NCBI RefSeq assembly: GCF_023276435.1 | Contig: NZ_JALLPO010000024.1 | Coordinates: 62,001-126,000, forward strand | Direction: 5' to 3' | DNA from: Sphaerisporangium perillae | GTDB taxonomy: Bacteria > Actinomycetota > Actinomycetes > Streptosporangiales > Streptosporangiaceae | Length of the DNA stretch: 64,000 nucleotides | Shown: in pieces, positions 26,422-36,633 of the stretch | Numbering within the stretch: the first letter of the stretch is position 1 | Layout: each line of letters begins with the position of its first letter | Notes under the pieces: generated by a model | The model's input: only the letters and a program-made list of their open reading frames with translations | Database searches by the model: none | What the model was told of the DNA's origin: nothing | Program-made: the position numbers and the translations under genes

Positions 26422-28245
26422 ATGTCGATTCCCCTTTACGCGACACCTCGCACCGTCCGCCGCGACCGTCCGGACGGCTCGGTGCTGCTCGAGTCGGCGC
26501 ATCCGCTCCGGCCGCACGGGACGCGGCTGGCGGAGATGCTGCGCACCTGGGCGGCCGTCGATCCCGGCCATCCGCTCGTCGCCGAGCGCGGGCCGGACGG
26601 AGCCTGGCGGCGGCGTACGTACGGTGAGGCGCTGGCCGCCGCCAACGCCATCGGGCAGGCGCTGCTCGATCGCGGCCTGTCGGCCGAGCGCCCGCTGCTG
26701 CTCCTGTCGGGGAACTCGATCGGGCACCTGCTGATGACGCTCGGCGCGCTGACCGCCGGGGTGCCGGTGGTGCCGATCAGCGTGGCCTACTCCCTGCAGA
26801 GCCGTGACCACGCCCGGATCAGGGCCATCGACGCCCTGGTGCGGCCGGGCGCGGTGTACACCGAGGACGCCGAGCCGTACCGGGCCGCGGTGTCGGCGAT
26901 GAGCGGCGGGGCGGTGCAGGTCGCCGCGGTCGGGGGACCCGCGGAGCACTCACTGGAGGCGCTGCTGGCGACGGCGCCCGGCGCCGCGGTCGAGGCGGCA
27001 TACGAGTCGGTCGGCGGGGACACGGTAGCCAAGATCCTGTTCACCTCCGGCTCGACCGGCATGCCGAAGGGGGTGATCAACACCCATGGCATGCTGTGCG
27101 CCAACCAGCAGATGATGCGGCAGGCCTGGCCGTTCCTGGCCGAGGAGCGGCCGGTGCTGGTCGACTGGCTGCCGTGGAGCCACACCTTCGGCGGCAACCA
27201 CAACATGAACATGGTGCTGGCCAACGGCGGCACGATCTACATCGATGAGGGGCGCCCGGCGCCGGCCCTGTTCGGCAAGAGCCTCGCCAACTACCGGGAG
27301 GTCTCGCCGACGCTCGCGTTCAACGTGCCCGCCGGGTACGCGCACCTGGTGCCGGCCCTGGAGCGGGATCGCGACCTGGCCGAGCGCTTCCTGGCCCGCA
27401 CCCGCCTGGTGTTCAACGCGGCCGCGGCCCTGCCGCCGGCGCTGCGCGCACGGCTCGAGGCGCTCGCGCGTGAGGTCACCGGCAGGGACATCCCGGTGAC
27501 CGGATCATGGGGGACCACCGAGACCTCCCCGGCGGCGACCTCGGCGCACTTCGACTACGCGGACGCGCGGTGCATCGGCGTTCCGCTGCCCGGCGTCACG
27601 GTCAAGCTGGTGCCCGCGAGCGGCGACACCTACGAGATCCGGCTGCGGGGCGTGTCGGTCACGCCCGGCTACCATCTGCGTCCCGACCTGACCGAGGCGG
27701 CCTTCGACGACGAGGGCTTCTACTGCCCGGGCGACGCGGCCGGCTTCGCCGACCCCGCGGACCCGGACGCCGGGCTGCTGTTCCGGGGCCGCCTGGCGGA
27801 GGACTTCAAGCTGTCGACGGGCACCTTCGTGCACGTCGGCGCGCTGCGCACCGCGCTCCTGTCGGCCGCGCCCGTGCTGGCCGACGCGGTGATCGCCGGC
27901 GAGGGCCGTGACAAGGCGTGCGCGCTGGCCTGGCTCAACGCCGCCGAGGCCGAGCTGGTGCTCGGCGAGCCGCCCGCCGCCGACGGCGAGACCGTGCACT
28001 CGGGACGGCTGGCGGCCCACCTGGCGGCCGTCCTCGCCGGATTCAACGCCGGGGCCGGCTCCTCGGCGCGGATCGAGCGGCTCCTGATCCTGGCACGGCC
28101 CCCCGGCCTGGACGCGGGCGAGATCACCGACAAGGGCTACGTGAACCAGCGGCAGGTCCTGGCGCAGCGCGCGGACCTGGTCGAGCTGCTGTACGCCGAC
28201 CCGGCGCCCGCGCCCGTCATCACCCCGGAGGCACGCGTCTCATGA
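26422..28245 (+). CDS. acyl-CoA synthetase, feruloyl-CoA synthase-like (AMP-binding)
   Basis: The 607-residue enzyme has the AMP-binding P-loop FTSGSTGMPKGVINTH, the WLPWSHTFGGNHN region and the SWGTTETSP adenylate motif. These fit the feruloyl-CoA synthase branch that activates aromatic or hydroxycinnamic acids. ATG 26422 with GAAGGTGAT upstream is the start; earlier in-frame codons lack support. The gene is immediately upstream of boxC and boxB. It may widen the range of aromatic acids entering the pathway, alongside the benzoate-CoA ligase-like gene at 31561. A hairpin at its stop codon may lower expression of the genes after it. Confidence 0.8.
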   Translation: MSIPLYATPRTVRRDRPDGSVLLESAHPLRPHGTRLAEMLRTWAAVDPGHPLVAERGPDGAWRRRTYGEALAAANAIGQALLDRGLSAERPLLLLSGNSIGHLLMTLGALTAGVPVVPISVAYSLQSRDHARIRAIDALVRPGAVYTEDAEPYRAAVSAMSGGAVQVAAVGGPAEHSLEALLATAPGAAVEAAYESVGGDTVAKILFTSGSTGMPKGVINTHGMLCANQQMMRQAWPFLAEERPVLVDWLPWSHTFGGNHNMNMVLANGGTIYIDEGRPAPALFGKSLANYREVSPTLAFNVPAGYAHLVPALERDRDLAERFLARTRLVFNAAAALPPALRARLEALAREVTGRDIPVTGSWGTTETSPAATSAHFDYADARCIGVPLPGVTVKLVPASGDTYEIRLRGVSVTPGYHLRPDLTEAAFDDEGFYCPGDAAGFADPADPDAGLLFRGRLAEDFKLSTGTFVHVGALRTALLSAAPVLADAVIAGEGRDKACALAWLNAAEAELVLGEPPAADGETVHSGRLAAHLAAVLAGFNAGAGSSARIERLLILARPPGLDAGEITDKGYVNQRQVLAQRADLVELLYADPAPAPVITPEARVS

Positions 28246-28254
28246 AGTGCCTCC
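28227..28254 (+). terminator. hairpin spanning the stop codon of the first ligase gene
   Basis: GGAGGCAC (28227-28234) pairs with GTGCCTCC (28247-28254) around a 12-base loop that contains the TGA. It could act as a partial terminator or processing site separating the ligase from boxC. The 156-base gap before boxC leaves room for a separate promoter, but no convincing one was seen. Confidence 0.4.
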
Positions 28255-28401
28255 AGGGGACGCCGGTGCTCCTGGACGGCCCGTCGCGGCGCGCTCTCCC
28301 TCCATCGAGCCCAGGTCATCAGGCTACAAGCTGTTGACGTGGGGCAATCAGAATGTGGAGTATGAACTGACCGTTGACACCGCGCCCGGGAGGACGACCC
28401 C

Positions 28402-30123
<1,722 letters not shown>

Positions 30124-30125
30124 CC

Positions 30126-31544
30126 ATGACGAGCACCGCCGACTACTCGGAGAAGATCCCGAACAACGTCGACCTGCACGAGGACCGCCGGCTGCAGCGG
30201 GCGCTGGAGTCCTGGCAGCCGAACTTCCTGTCCTGGTGGGAGTCGATGGGCCCCACCCTGCCCACCCAGGACGTCTACCTGCGCACCGCGGTCAACGTCG
30301 GCCGGGAGGGCTGGGCGCACTTCGGGCACGTCCCGATGAAGGACTACCGGTGGGGCGTCTTCCTCGCCGAGCGCGACCCCGACCGGCGCGTCGCCTTCGG
30401 GCAGCACAAGGGCGAGCCCGCCTGGCAGAAGGTGCCGGGGGAGTACCGTGCGGCCCTGCAACGCCTGATCGTCATCCAGGGCGACACCGAGCCCGCGTCA
30501 GTCGAGCAGCAGCGCAACCTCGGCGCCACCGCCCCGAGCCTGTACGACCTGCGCAACCTGTTCCAGGTCAACGTCGAAGAGGGCCGCCACCTGTGGGCCA
30601 TGGTGTACCTGCTGCACGCCTACTTCGGCAGGGAGGGCCGCGAGGAGGCCGAGCAGCTGCTCCACCGCAACTCCGGCAGCGAGGAGTCGCCGCGCATCCT
30701 CGGCGCCTTCAACGAGGAGACCCCCGACTGGCTGTCGTTCTTCATGTTCACCTACTTCACCGACCGCGACGGGAAGTACCAGCTCGGCACGCTGAAGGAG
30801 TCGGCGTTCGACCCGCTGTCCCGCACCTGCGAGTTCATGCTGAAGGAGGAGGCGCACCACATGTTCGTCGGCACGACCGGCATCGACCGGGTCGTGGAGC
30901 GGACCGTGCAGCTGATGATCGAGCACGACACCGACGACGTCGGCCCGTACGGCGGCATCCCGCTGAACGTGCTGCAGAAGTACCTGAACTTCCACTACTC
31001 GGTGTCGCTGGACCTGTTCGGGTCGGAGACCTCGACGAACGTGGCCAACTACTTCACCGCCGGGCTGAAGGGGCGCTGGTCCGAGGAGCGGCGCCGCGAC
31101 GACCACCTGCTGACCGACGACTCCATCATGGTGGACGCCGTCGTCGACGGCCGCATCGGCCAGAACGAGGTCGCCGCCCTGGTCGGGCTGAACACCGACC
31201 TGCGCCGGGAGTACATCGGCGACTGCCAGAACGGTGTCAACCGGTGGAACCGCATCCTGGAGGACGCCGGCATGCCACAACGCCTGCGCCTGCCGCACGT
31301 CGCCTTCAACCGGAAGGTCGGCGCGTTCTCCGGCATCGAGGCCACCCCCGGCGGCGAGATGATCTCGGCCGATGAGTGGGAGCGGCGCAAGGGCGCGTGG
31401 CTGCCGACCGAGTTCGACAAGACCCACGTGCGCTCACTGATGCGCCCGGTGCACGAGCGCGGCAAGATCGCGGCCTGGATCGCGCCGCCGCGCCAGGGCA
31501 TCAACGGCAAGCCGTTCGACTACGACTACGTACACCTCGCCTGA
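30126..31544 (+). CDS. boxB: benzoyl-CoA 2,3-epoxidase oxygenase component BoxB
   Basis: The 472-residue diiron enzyme inserts oxygen into benzoyl-CoA to form the 2,3-epoxide. Ferritin-like iron ligand motifs are visible as NVEEGRHLWAM and LKEEAHHMFVG (ExxH pairs). Other BoxB landmarks are PNFLSWWESMGP near the start and the GKPFDYDYVHLA C-terminus. ATG 30126 is chosen; GTG 30120, overlapping the boxC stop, is possible and adds two residues. BoxB needs electrons from a reductase, BoxA; no boxA is present in the window, so this must be supplied elsewhere or by a different reductase. Confidence 0.93.
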   Translation: MTSTADYSEKIPNNVDLHEDRRLQRALESWQPNFLSWWESMGPTLPTQDVYLRTAVNVGREGWAHFGHVPMKDYRWGVFLAERDPDRRVAFGQHKGEPAWQKVPGEYRAALQRLIVIQGDTEPASVEQQRNLGATAPSLYDLRNLFQVNVEEGRHLWAMVYLLHAYFGREGREEAEQLLHRNSGSEESPRILGAFNEETPDWLSFFMFTYFTDRDGKYQLGTLKESAFDPLSRTCEFMLKEEAHHMFVGTTGIDRVVERTVQLMIEHDTDDVGPYGGIPLNVLQKYLNFHYSVSLDLFGSETSTNVANYFTAGLKGRWSEERRRDDHLLTDDSIMVDAVVDGRIGQNEVAALVGLNTDLRREYIGDCQNGVNRWNRILEDAGMPQRLRLPHVAFNRKVGAFSGIEATPGGEMISADEWERRKGAWLPTEFDKTHVRSLMRPVHERGKIAAWIAPPRQGINGKPFDYDYVHLA

Positions 31545-31560
31545 ACCCGAAACGGTGGTC

Positions 31561-33120
31561 ATGACCGAGCCCTTCAACGCCTCCGCCTACCTGCTCGACC
31601 GGCACCTCGAGCGGGGGGACGGCGACCGCCTCGCGCTCACCGGCGCGCACGGCGAGCTGACCTACGCGCAATTACACGACCGCGTCCTGCGCACCGCCGC
31701 GGGCCTGCGGCAGGCCGGCCTGCGGCCCGAAGAGCGGCTGCTGATGTTCATGGCGGACTCGCCGGACTTCGTCACGGTGTTCCTGGCCGCGCTGCGCATG
31801 GGCGCGGTGCCCGTCCCGGTCTCGACGATGCTGCGCGCCGACGGGCTGGCCGATCTGCTGGTCGACTCGCGGGCCCGGTTGCTCGCGGTGAGCCCGGAGT
31901 TCACCGAAGTGGCCTGGGAGGCGGCGGCTAAGGCGCCCGAGCTGGAAGGCGTCATCGGCGACGCGGCGTCCGGCTCGGGCATCCCGGTCCACTCGCTGGA
32001 GGAACTCGCCCGAGCCGAACCGGACGCCGCGGCGTACCCGACGAGCGCGGACTCCCCGGCGTTCTGGCTCTACACCTCCGGCACCACCGGCACCCCGAAG
32101 GCCGCCATGCACCGGCACGGGGCGATCCGCGTGGTGTGCGAGACCTACGGCGAGCAGGTGCTCGGCATCCGTCCCGGCGACCGGTGCCTGTCCGCGGCCA
32201 AGGCGTTCTTCGCCTACGGCCTCGGCAACTCGGTGCTGTTCCCCCTGGCGGCCGGCGCGGCGGCGATCCTCGAGCCCGCCCCCTCGCGGCCGGACACGAT
32301 GGCCGAGCGGGCACAGGCGTACGGCGCGACGCTGTTCTTCGCCGGGCCGACGTTCTTCGCCAACATGCTCCGCGCCGGCCTGCCGAAGGACGCCCTGCCC
32401 GCCGTACGGCTGGCGGCCTCGGCCGGCGAGCCGCTGCCGGCGGCTCTGTACGAGCGGTGGACCGCGCACTTCGGCGTCGACATCATCGACGGCATCGGCA
32501 TGACCGAGATGCTGCACATCTTCTTGTCCAACCGCCCCGGCGCGGTGCGGGCGGGCACCACGGGGGTCGCCGTACCGGGCTACGACCTGCGGATCCTCGG
32601 CGACAACGGCCAGGAGGTCGCCCCGGGTACGGCCGGCACGCTGTTCGTGCGCGGCGAGTCCACCGCGACCGGCTACTGGTCCCGTTACGCGGCCTCGCGC
32701 CAGGTGTTCCAGGGCGAGTGGCTGCGCACCGGCGACACCTACGTCCAGGACGGCGATGGCTACTACACCTGCCTCGGCCGTTCCGGCGACATGCTCAAGG
32801 CCAGCGGCATCTGGGTGTCCCCGGCGGAGGTGGAGAGCCGGCTGCTGGCGCACCAGGCGGTGGCGCAGGCCGTGGTCGTCGCCGCGCCCGACGGCGACGG
32901 GCTGGAGAAGCCGGTGGCCTACGTCATCCTGGACGCCGGGCGGGCGGCGACGGAGGAGGAGCTGATCGAGTTCTGCCGCGCCGGCCTGGCGTCGTTCAAA
33001 CGGCCACGGAAGGTGGTCTTCGTCGACGGCTTCCCGACCACGGCGACCGGCAAGATCCGCCGCGTCGAGCTGCGCGCCCGGGCGGCGACCGTCCTGCTGG
33101 AGCCGGGGGTGCTGTCATGA
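31561..33120 (+). CDS. benzoate-CoA ligase family enzyme
   Basis: This 519-residue AMP-forming ligase shows YTSGTTGTPKAAMHRHGAI, AKAFFAYGLGNSVLFPL (typical of benzoate-CoA ligases), DGIGMTEMLHIF, GDTYVQDGDGYYTCLGRSGDMLK and the C-terminal catalytic lysine in TTATGKIRR. It would form benzoyl-CoA for BoxB. ATG 31561 is the likely start; a GTG six bases earlier is in frame. Its stop overlaps the start of a 24-residue frame, which in turn overlaps the amidohydrolase, so these genes are translationally linked. Confidence 0.88.
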   Translation: MTEPFNASAYLLDRHLERGDGDRLALTGAHGELTYAQLHDRVLRTAAGLRQAGLRPEERLLMFMADSPDFVTVFLAALRMGAVPVPVSTMLRADGLADLLVDSRARLLAVSPEFTEVAWEAAAKAPELEGVIGDAASGSGIPVHSLEELARAEPDAAAYPTSADSPAFWLYTSGTTGTPKAAMHRHGAIRVVCETYGEQVLGIRPGDRCLSAAKAFFAYGLGNSVLFPLAAGAAAILEPAPSRPDTMAERAQAYGATLFFAGPTFFANMLRAGLPKDALPAVRLAASAGEPLPAALYERWTAHFGVDIIDGIGMTEMLHIFLSNRPGAVRAGTTGVAVPGYDLRILGDNGQEVAPGTAGTLFVRGESTATGYWSRYAASRQVFQGEWLRTGDTYVQDGDGYYTCLGRSGDMLKASGIWVSPAEVESRLLAHQAVAQAVVVAAPDGDGLEKPVAYVILDAGRAATEEELIEFCRAGLASFKRPRKVVFVDGFPTTATGKIRRVELRARAATVLLEPGVLS

Positions 33121-33191
33121 CCGCCGTCGAGCCCGACCTGCTGATCATCGCCGCGGCACCGGCTCCGGTGACCGCGCACGGGGGGCACTGA
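33117..33191 (+). CDS. possible 24-residue coupled mini-gene between the ligase and amidohydrolase genes
   Basis: An ATG overlaps the ligase stop (ATGA), and the frame of 24 residues (MTAVEPDLLIIAAAPAP-) ends in TGATG, whose ATG starts the amidohydrolase. Such overlaps on both sides suggest that ribosomes pass through it. The peptide has no known relatives that I recognise. It may be only a translational bridge or the remnant of a lost pathway gene. Confidence 0.3.
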   Translation: MTAVEPDLLIIAAAPAPVTAHGGH

Positions 33192-34051
33192 TGCTCGACG
33201 GCCGCCCCCTCGTGGACGTCCACCAGCACGCGGCGCGCCTGCCCACGCTGAAACCCGCCTGGCGCCAGTGGGCGAGCGACTTCGGCGACGCGTCGGTGCT
33301 GGACCGGGTCTACGACGCCGGCGGCACCGTCGACCCGGCCCGCTTCGACGCCTACCTCGCCGAGGAGGGCGTCGACGTGGCGCTGGTGCTCGCCGAGTAC
33401 AGCCCGAAGGCCACCGGCATCCAGCCCATCGAGGACCTGCTGCCGCTCGCCGAGCACAACCCCGCGCGGGTGAAGGTGATCGCCAACATCAACCCGCACC
33501 TGCACTACCCCATCGAGGAGGAGCTCCAGCGGCAACTCGAGCTCGGCGCGGTCGCCTGCAAGCTGCATCCGGTGCACGCGGGCGTCGCGGCCAACGACCG
33601 GGCGCTCTACCCCGCCTACGAGCTGTGCCAGTCGGCGGGCGTCCCCCTGGTCGTGCACTGCGGCACCAGCACCTTCCCGGGCTCCTCCAACCGCCTGGCC
33701 GACCCGGTGCTGCTCGACGACGTGCTGCGCGACTTCCGCCGGCTGAACGTGGCGCTCGCGCACGGCGGGCGCGGCTGGTGGTACGACGCAGCGGCGTTCA
33801 TGGCGCTGTCGAACGAGCGGGTCTGGATCGAGCTGTCCGGCCTGCCGCCGTCCCGGCTGCGCGAGTACTACTCCCGGCACAACTGGAACCGGCTCACCCG
33901 CCGGATGATCTTCGGTACGGACTGGCCCGGCGTGCCCGGCATCGCGAGGAACGCCCGCGCCGTCGCCGCCCTCTGCCCGGACGAGGAGACGGCCTGCCTC
34001 GTCCTCGCAGGCAACGCGACCCGCGTCTACAACCTGAAGCCGGTGAGCTGA
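33191..34051 (+). CDS. amidohydrolase-2 family metal-dependent hydrolase/decarboxylase
   Basis: The 286-residue TIM-barrel protein has VDVHQH near the start, KLHPVHAG on strand 4, VVHCGTS on the next strand and FGTDWPG near the end. This is the metal-ligand order of amidohydrolase-2 enzymes (ACMSD, gamma-resorcylate decarboxylase and related hydrolases). Its position at the end of the box cluster suggests a role in an aromatic acid or ring-opened intermediate. Neither decarboxylation nor hydrolysis can be chosen from sequence. ATG 33191 overlaps the preceding stop. Confidence 0.75.
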   Translation: MLDGRPLVDVHQHAARLPTLKPAWRQWASDFGDASVLDRVYDAGGTVDPARFDAYLAEEGVDVALVLAEYSPKATGIQPIEDLLPLAEHNPARVKVIANINPHLHYPIEEELQRQLELGAVACKLHPVHAGVAANDRALYPAYELCQSAGVPLVVHCGTSTFPGSSNRLADPVLLDDVLRDFRRLNVALAHGGRGWWYDAAAFMALSNERVWIELSGLPPSRLREYYSRHNWNRLTRRMIFGTDWPGVPGIARNARAVAALCPDEETACLVLAGNATRVYNLKPVS

Positions 34052-34131
34052 GGGCCGTCCACGCCGCGGGCGATCTGACACCCGGCATCCACCCGGACGC
34101 GTTCGTGCACCCGGACGTGGTCGTGATCGGG
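34051..34131 (+). pseudogene. N-terminal fragment of a gamma-carbonic anhydrase-like hexapeptide-repeat protein
   Basis: Directly after the amidohydrolase stop, one frame reads VHAAGDLTPGIHPDAFVHPD and VVVIG. This is the typical opening of gamma-class carbonic anhydrase/PaaY-like left-handed helix proteins. The resemblance ends at about 34131, and the stop of the convergent eCIS cargo gene lies 29 bases further on. The gene was evidently cut at the eCIS boundary. No start codon is clear. Confidence 0.45.
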
Positions 34132-34159
34132 AGGTCCGGTGAGGGGAGTGGCCGGCCTG

Positions 34160-36553
34160 TCAGTCGCTCTGGGTTCTGGTGATGTCCCTCAGGCCGGGGG
34201 TGGCGATGTTGCGGACCGGGACGACCACCTGGCCACCCGTGGTCGTCGCCCAGACCTCGACCGCGTAGGGTGCGAGCTCGTGGCCCCTGTACTTGGGCCG
34301 TACCCCGAACCGGACGCTCTGTCCCGACTCCAGGGCGCGCCGCAGCGGGTTCTCGAACTGGACCTTATAGTCGGAGTTGTTGATCTTCTCGTGCATCCAT
34401 GCCAGGTTGCCGCGGTCGCGGCCCGAGCCGCCGAACAGGTTGCCGAGCAGGTGACCGCGCCGCGCGCCCAGCGGGTCGAGCTCGCCGGTCCGCAGGCCGA
34501 TCGGGTTGACGTCGCTCGACGACGGTGATCCGGTGTGCAGGTCCGCTGGGACCAGCTCGCCGGTCACACCCGTCGGCAGGCCGTTCTCCAGATCGCCCAC
34601 CAGCACCCGCTCGGAGATCGGCAGCGTCTCGTTCTCCGCCGGCTTGGCCGTCTTGGCGGCGGCGCCGGAATCTGAGCGCCGTCCCGGGGTACGTCCCGGG
34701 GTCGCGTCACGGCGCATGCCGCCGGACTCGAGGGCGCGTTCCTCGAGCGATGCGCCCCGATCGGCGCTCTTCATGGCTTCGGCGGCCCCCTCGCCTTCGG
34801 CGAACCGGCTGCGCGAGCCGGGACGGCGCGCTCCAAGCGGCCCCTCGGGCGCCGGCGTGGATCGCCGCGTGGCCGTCGCCTCGGGCCGTGCGGTCGTCGC
34901 TTTGGGCTGCGTGGTCGTGGCTTTGGGTGGGGCGGTCGTCGCTTTGGGCTGCGTGGTCGTGGCCTTGGGCGGGGTGGCAGTCGTGCCGGTGGGTGCCGGT
35001 TCGCTCGTCTTGGCCGTCGGCTTCGGTGTGCCGGTGGCGGGGGCCGTCTCGGCCGGCGATTTCGGCGTGACGCTCGTGGGTGCCGTCTCGGTCGGTGGTT
35101 TCGATGTGGTGCTCGTGGGGGCCGGTGAGGCCGTCTTGGGGGCGGGAGTGGGAGTCGCGGGAGTGGGCTGCGTCTTGGGGGCCGGGCCACCGGCGGGAGC
35201 GGGGCTGCGGGCGGGTGCGGAGCCGGGCGCGGAAGCGGGACCAGACGCGGAGGTGGAAGTGGGGGTGGAGGGGCGGGCCGCGCGGTCCACGGCGATGCTC
35301 GCGCCCAGTGGGACGGCGCTCATCAGGGCCGCCATGAACAGGCCCTTCGGATCGGTGAGCCGCTGCTCCAACTGGTCGGCGAAGCCCGCCCAAGTGACAT
35401 CGCGACCCCGTAAGGCGTCGACGGTCTGGTGTACCGCGACGGAGAACCCCTGCGACAGTTCGTGGGTCGTCACGCCGGCGGCGATCGAGGCGAACGCCTT
35501 GCGGGCGAGTGTCTGGGCGGCGGGATTCCCGGCCAGACGGCCGAAGATGGTGTGGCTGACCCGTCCGCCGACCCGGGCGAGCACCACCTGGACCGCCGCC
35601 TCCACCGCGATGGCCCCCCAGTCGACCTTCTCCCCGTACGCGGCCTTCACCGCTCCCACGCCGACCGTAGCGGCGATCGGGGCGCCGACCGAGATGGCGG
35701 TCGCCGTGCCGCTCACGCTGAGGCCGGCCACCCCGGTGCCGATGACCTCGGGCGCGAGCCCCAGTGCGGCGCCGCCCGACACCAAGACCGCCAGGACGCC
35801 GAGGGTGACGAAAGCGGCGTCCCTGGTGTATTCGAGCCCGGTCGCGAGGCTCTCACCACCCTCGATCAACTGGTCGACGTAGGCGCGCACCAGCATCGCC
35901 GACCGCTCGGAGGCCGCGTCCGCCTTGGCCAGATGGCCTGCGGCCTCGGTGAACGCGCCGGCCGTGATCGCGTGGCGGGCCGCGGCCGACTCCGCCGTCA
36001 AGGTGAATCGCAGAGCCTCCAGCGCGGTGCCGGGGTGGTCATAGCCGCCCCACGTGCGGACGTAGGCCCATGCCTTCACCGCGTGGGACGTGACCGGGAA
36101 GTCGGAGTTCACCTCCTCCTGGGCCCGGTAGCGGCCCATCGCGTCCTCGGACCGCCTGGCGCTCCGGTTCAGCGCCAGCGTCAGCGCCGTCCGGGCCGAG
36201 GCGCGTACGCGCTCCGCCTGCTCAGGGGTGAGCGTGATGACCTCGCCCCGGTAGGTGGTGCGCATGAGGGAGTCCGGGCCCATCGAGAGGCCCTCGATGG
36301 CAGCCATCACGGTCCGCGCCGCCGCCAGTCCGTCGCCGGGCGGCAGTGTCAGCTTCGCCAGGGCCTCCGTTCCGGCGCCCGTGCCGTGCCCGCCGACCAG
36401 GCCCGTGACCGCCTGGTTGCCGGCGACGGCCTGCGAGGCCAGCATCCCCTGGCCGGTGCCGCCCGGGCCGGCCCGCCTGGCCGCCGGTGGAGGCCGGACC
36501 GCTTCCGGTGACGGAGCGGGCCTGGAACGCAGATGACCGTCATGCCCGCCCAT
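34160..36553 (-). CDS. probable eCIS cargo protein with C-terminal DNA/RNA non-specific endonuclease domain
   Basis: The 797-residue protein starts at ATG 36553, chosen because its opening (HDGHLRSRPAPSPEA) then lines up with the neighbouring cargo; ATG 36610 lacks a ribosome binding site. Residues about 41-56 (QAVAGNQAVTGLVGGH) are shared with that cargo. A helical region with hydrophobic stretches (about 245-300) is followed by a Pro/Thr/Lys-rich linker of about 150 residues. The C-terminus (about 690-797) has ARRGHLLGNLFGGSG-DRGNLAWMHEKIN, as in the Endonuclease_NS_2 toxin domain with its catalytic His. As the last gene of the operon, it is probably a nuclease delivered or released by the injection system. 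Confidence 0.78.
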   Translation of the reverse strand: MGGHDGHLRSRPAPSPEAVRPPPAARRAGPGGTGQGMLASQAVAGNQAVTGLVGGHGTGAGTEALAKLTLPPGDGLAAARTVMAAIEGLSMGPDSLMRTTYRGEVITLTPEQAERVRASARTALTLALNRSARRSEDAMGRYRAQEEVNSDFPVTSHAVKAWAYVRTWGGYDHPGTALEALRFTLTAESAAARHAITAGAFTEAAGHLAKADAASERSAMLVRAYVDQLIEGGESLATGLEYTRDAAFVTLGVLAVLVSGGAALGLAPEVIGTGVAGLSVSGTATAISVGAPIAATVGVGAVKAAYGEKVDWGAIAVEAAVQVVLARVGGRVSHTIFGRLAGNPAAQTLARKAFASIAAGVTTHELSQGFSVAVHQTVDALRGRDVTWAGFADQLEQRLTDPKGLFMAALMSAVPLGASIAVDRAARPSTPTSTSASGPASAPGSAPARSPAPAGGPAPKTQPTPATPTPAPKTASPAPTSTTSKPPTETAPTSVTPKSPAETAPATGTPKPTAKTSEPAPTGTTATPPKATTTQPKATTAPPKATTTQPKATTARPEATATRRSTPAPEGPLGARRPGSRSRFAEGEGAAEAMKSADRGASLEERALESGGMRRDATPGRTPGRRSDSGAAAKTAKPAENETLPISERVLVGDLENGLPTGVTGELVPADLHTGSPSSSDVNPIGLRTGELDPLGARRGHLLGNLFGGSGRDRGNLAWMHEKINNSDYKVQFENPLRRALESGQSVRFGVRPKYRGHELAPYAVEVWATTTGGQVVVPVRNIATPGLRDITRTQSD
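34891..34973. repeat. two copies of a 42-bp tandem repeat in the cargo linker
   Basis: The unit beginning CGGTCGTCGCTTTGGGCTGC occurs at 34891 and again at 34933, identical but for a few bases. It encodes a repeated 14-residue Pro-Lys-Ala-Thr-rich block in the linker before the nuclease domain. Such repeats expand and contract easily and lengthen the flexible tether. Confidence 0.75.
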
Positions 36554-36633
36554 GACACGTCCCGGCAGTGGTGGGGAAGTAGACGGGCAGGCGGTGACGT
36601 CGAGGGGCATTGGGGAGGTGGGCGGCCATCGTG

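Noticed and set aside
28334-28366. Possible promoter TTGACG...TATGAA before boxC
   Set aside because: The spacing is 21 bases and no better -10 exists at 16-18 bases.
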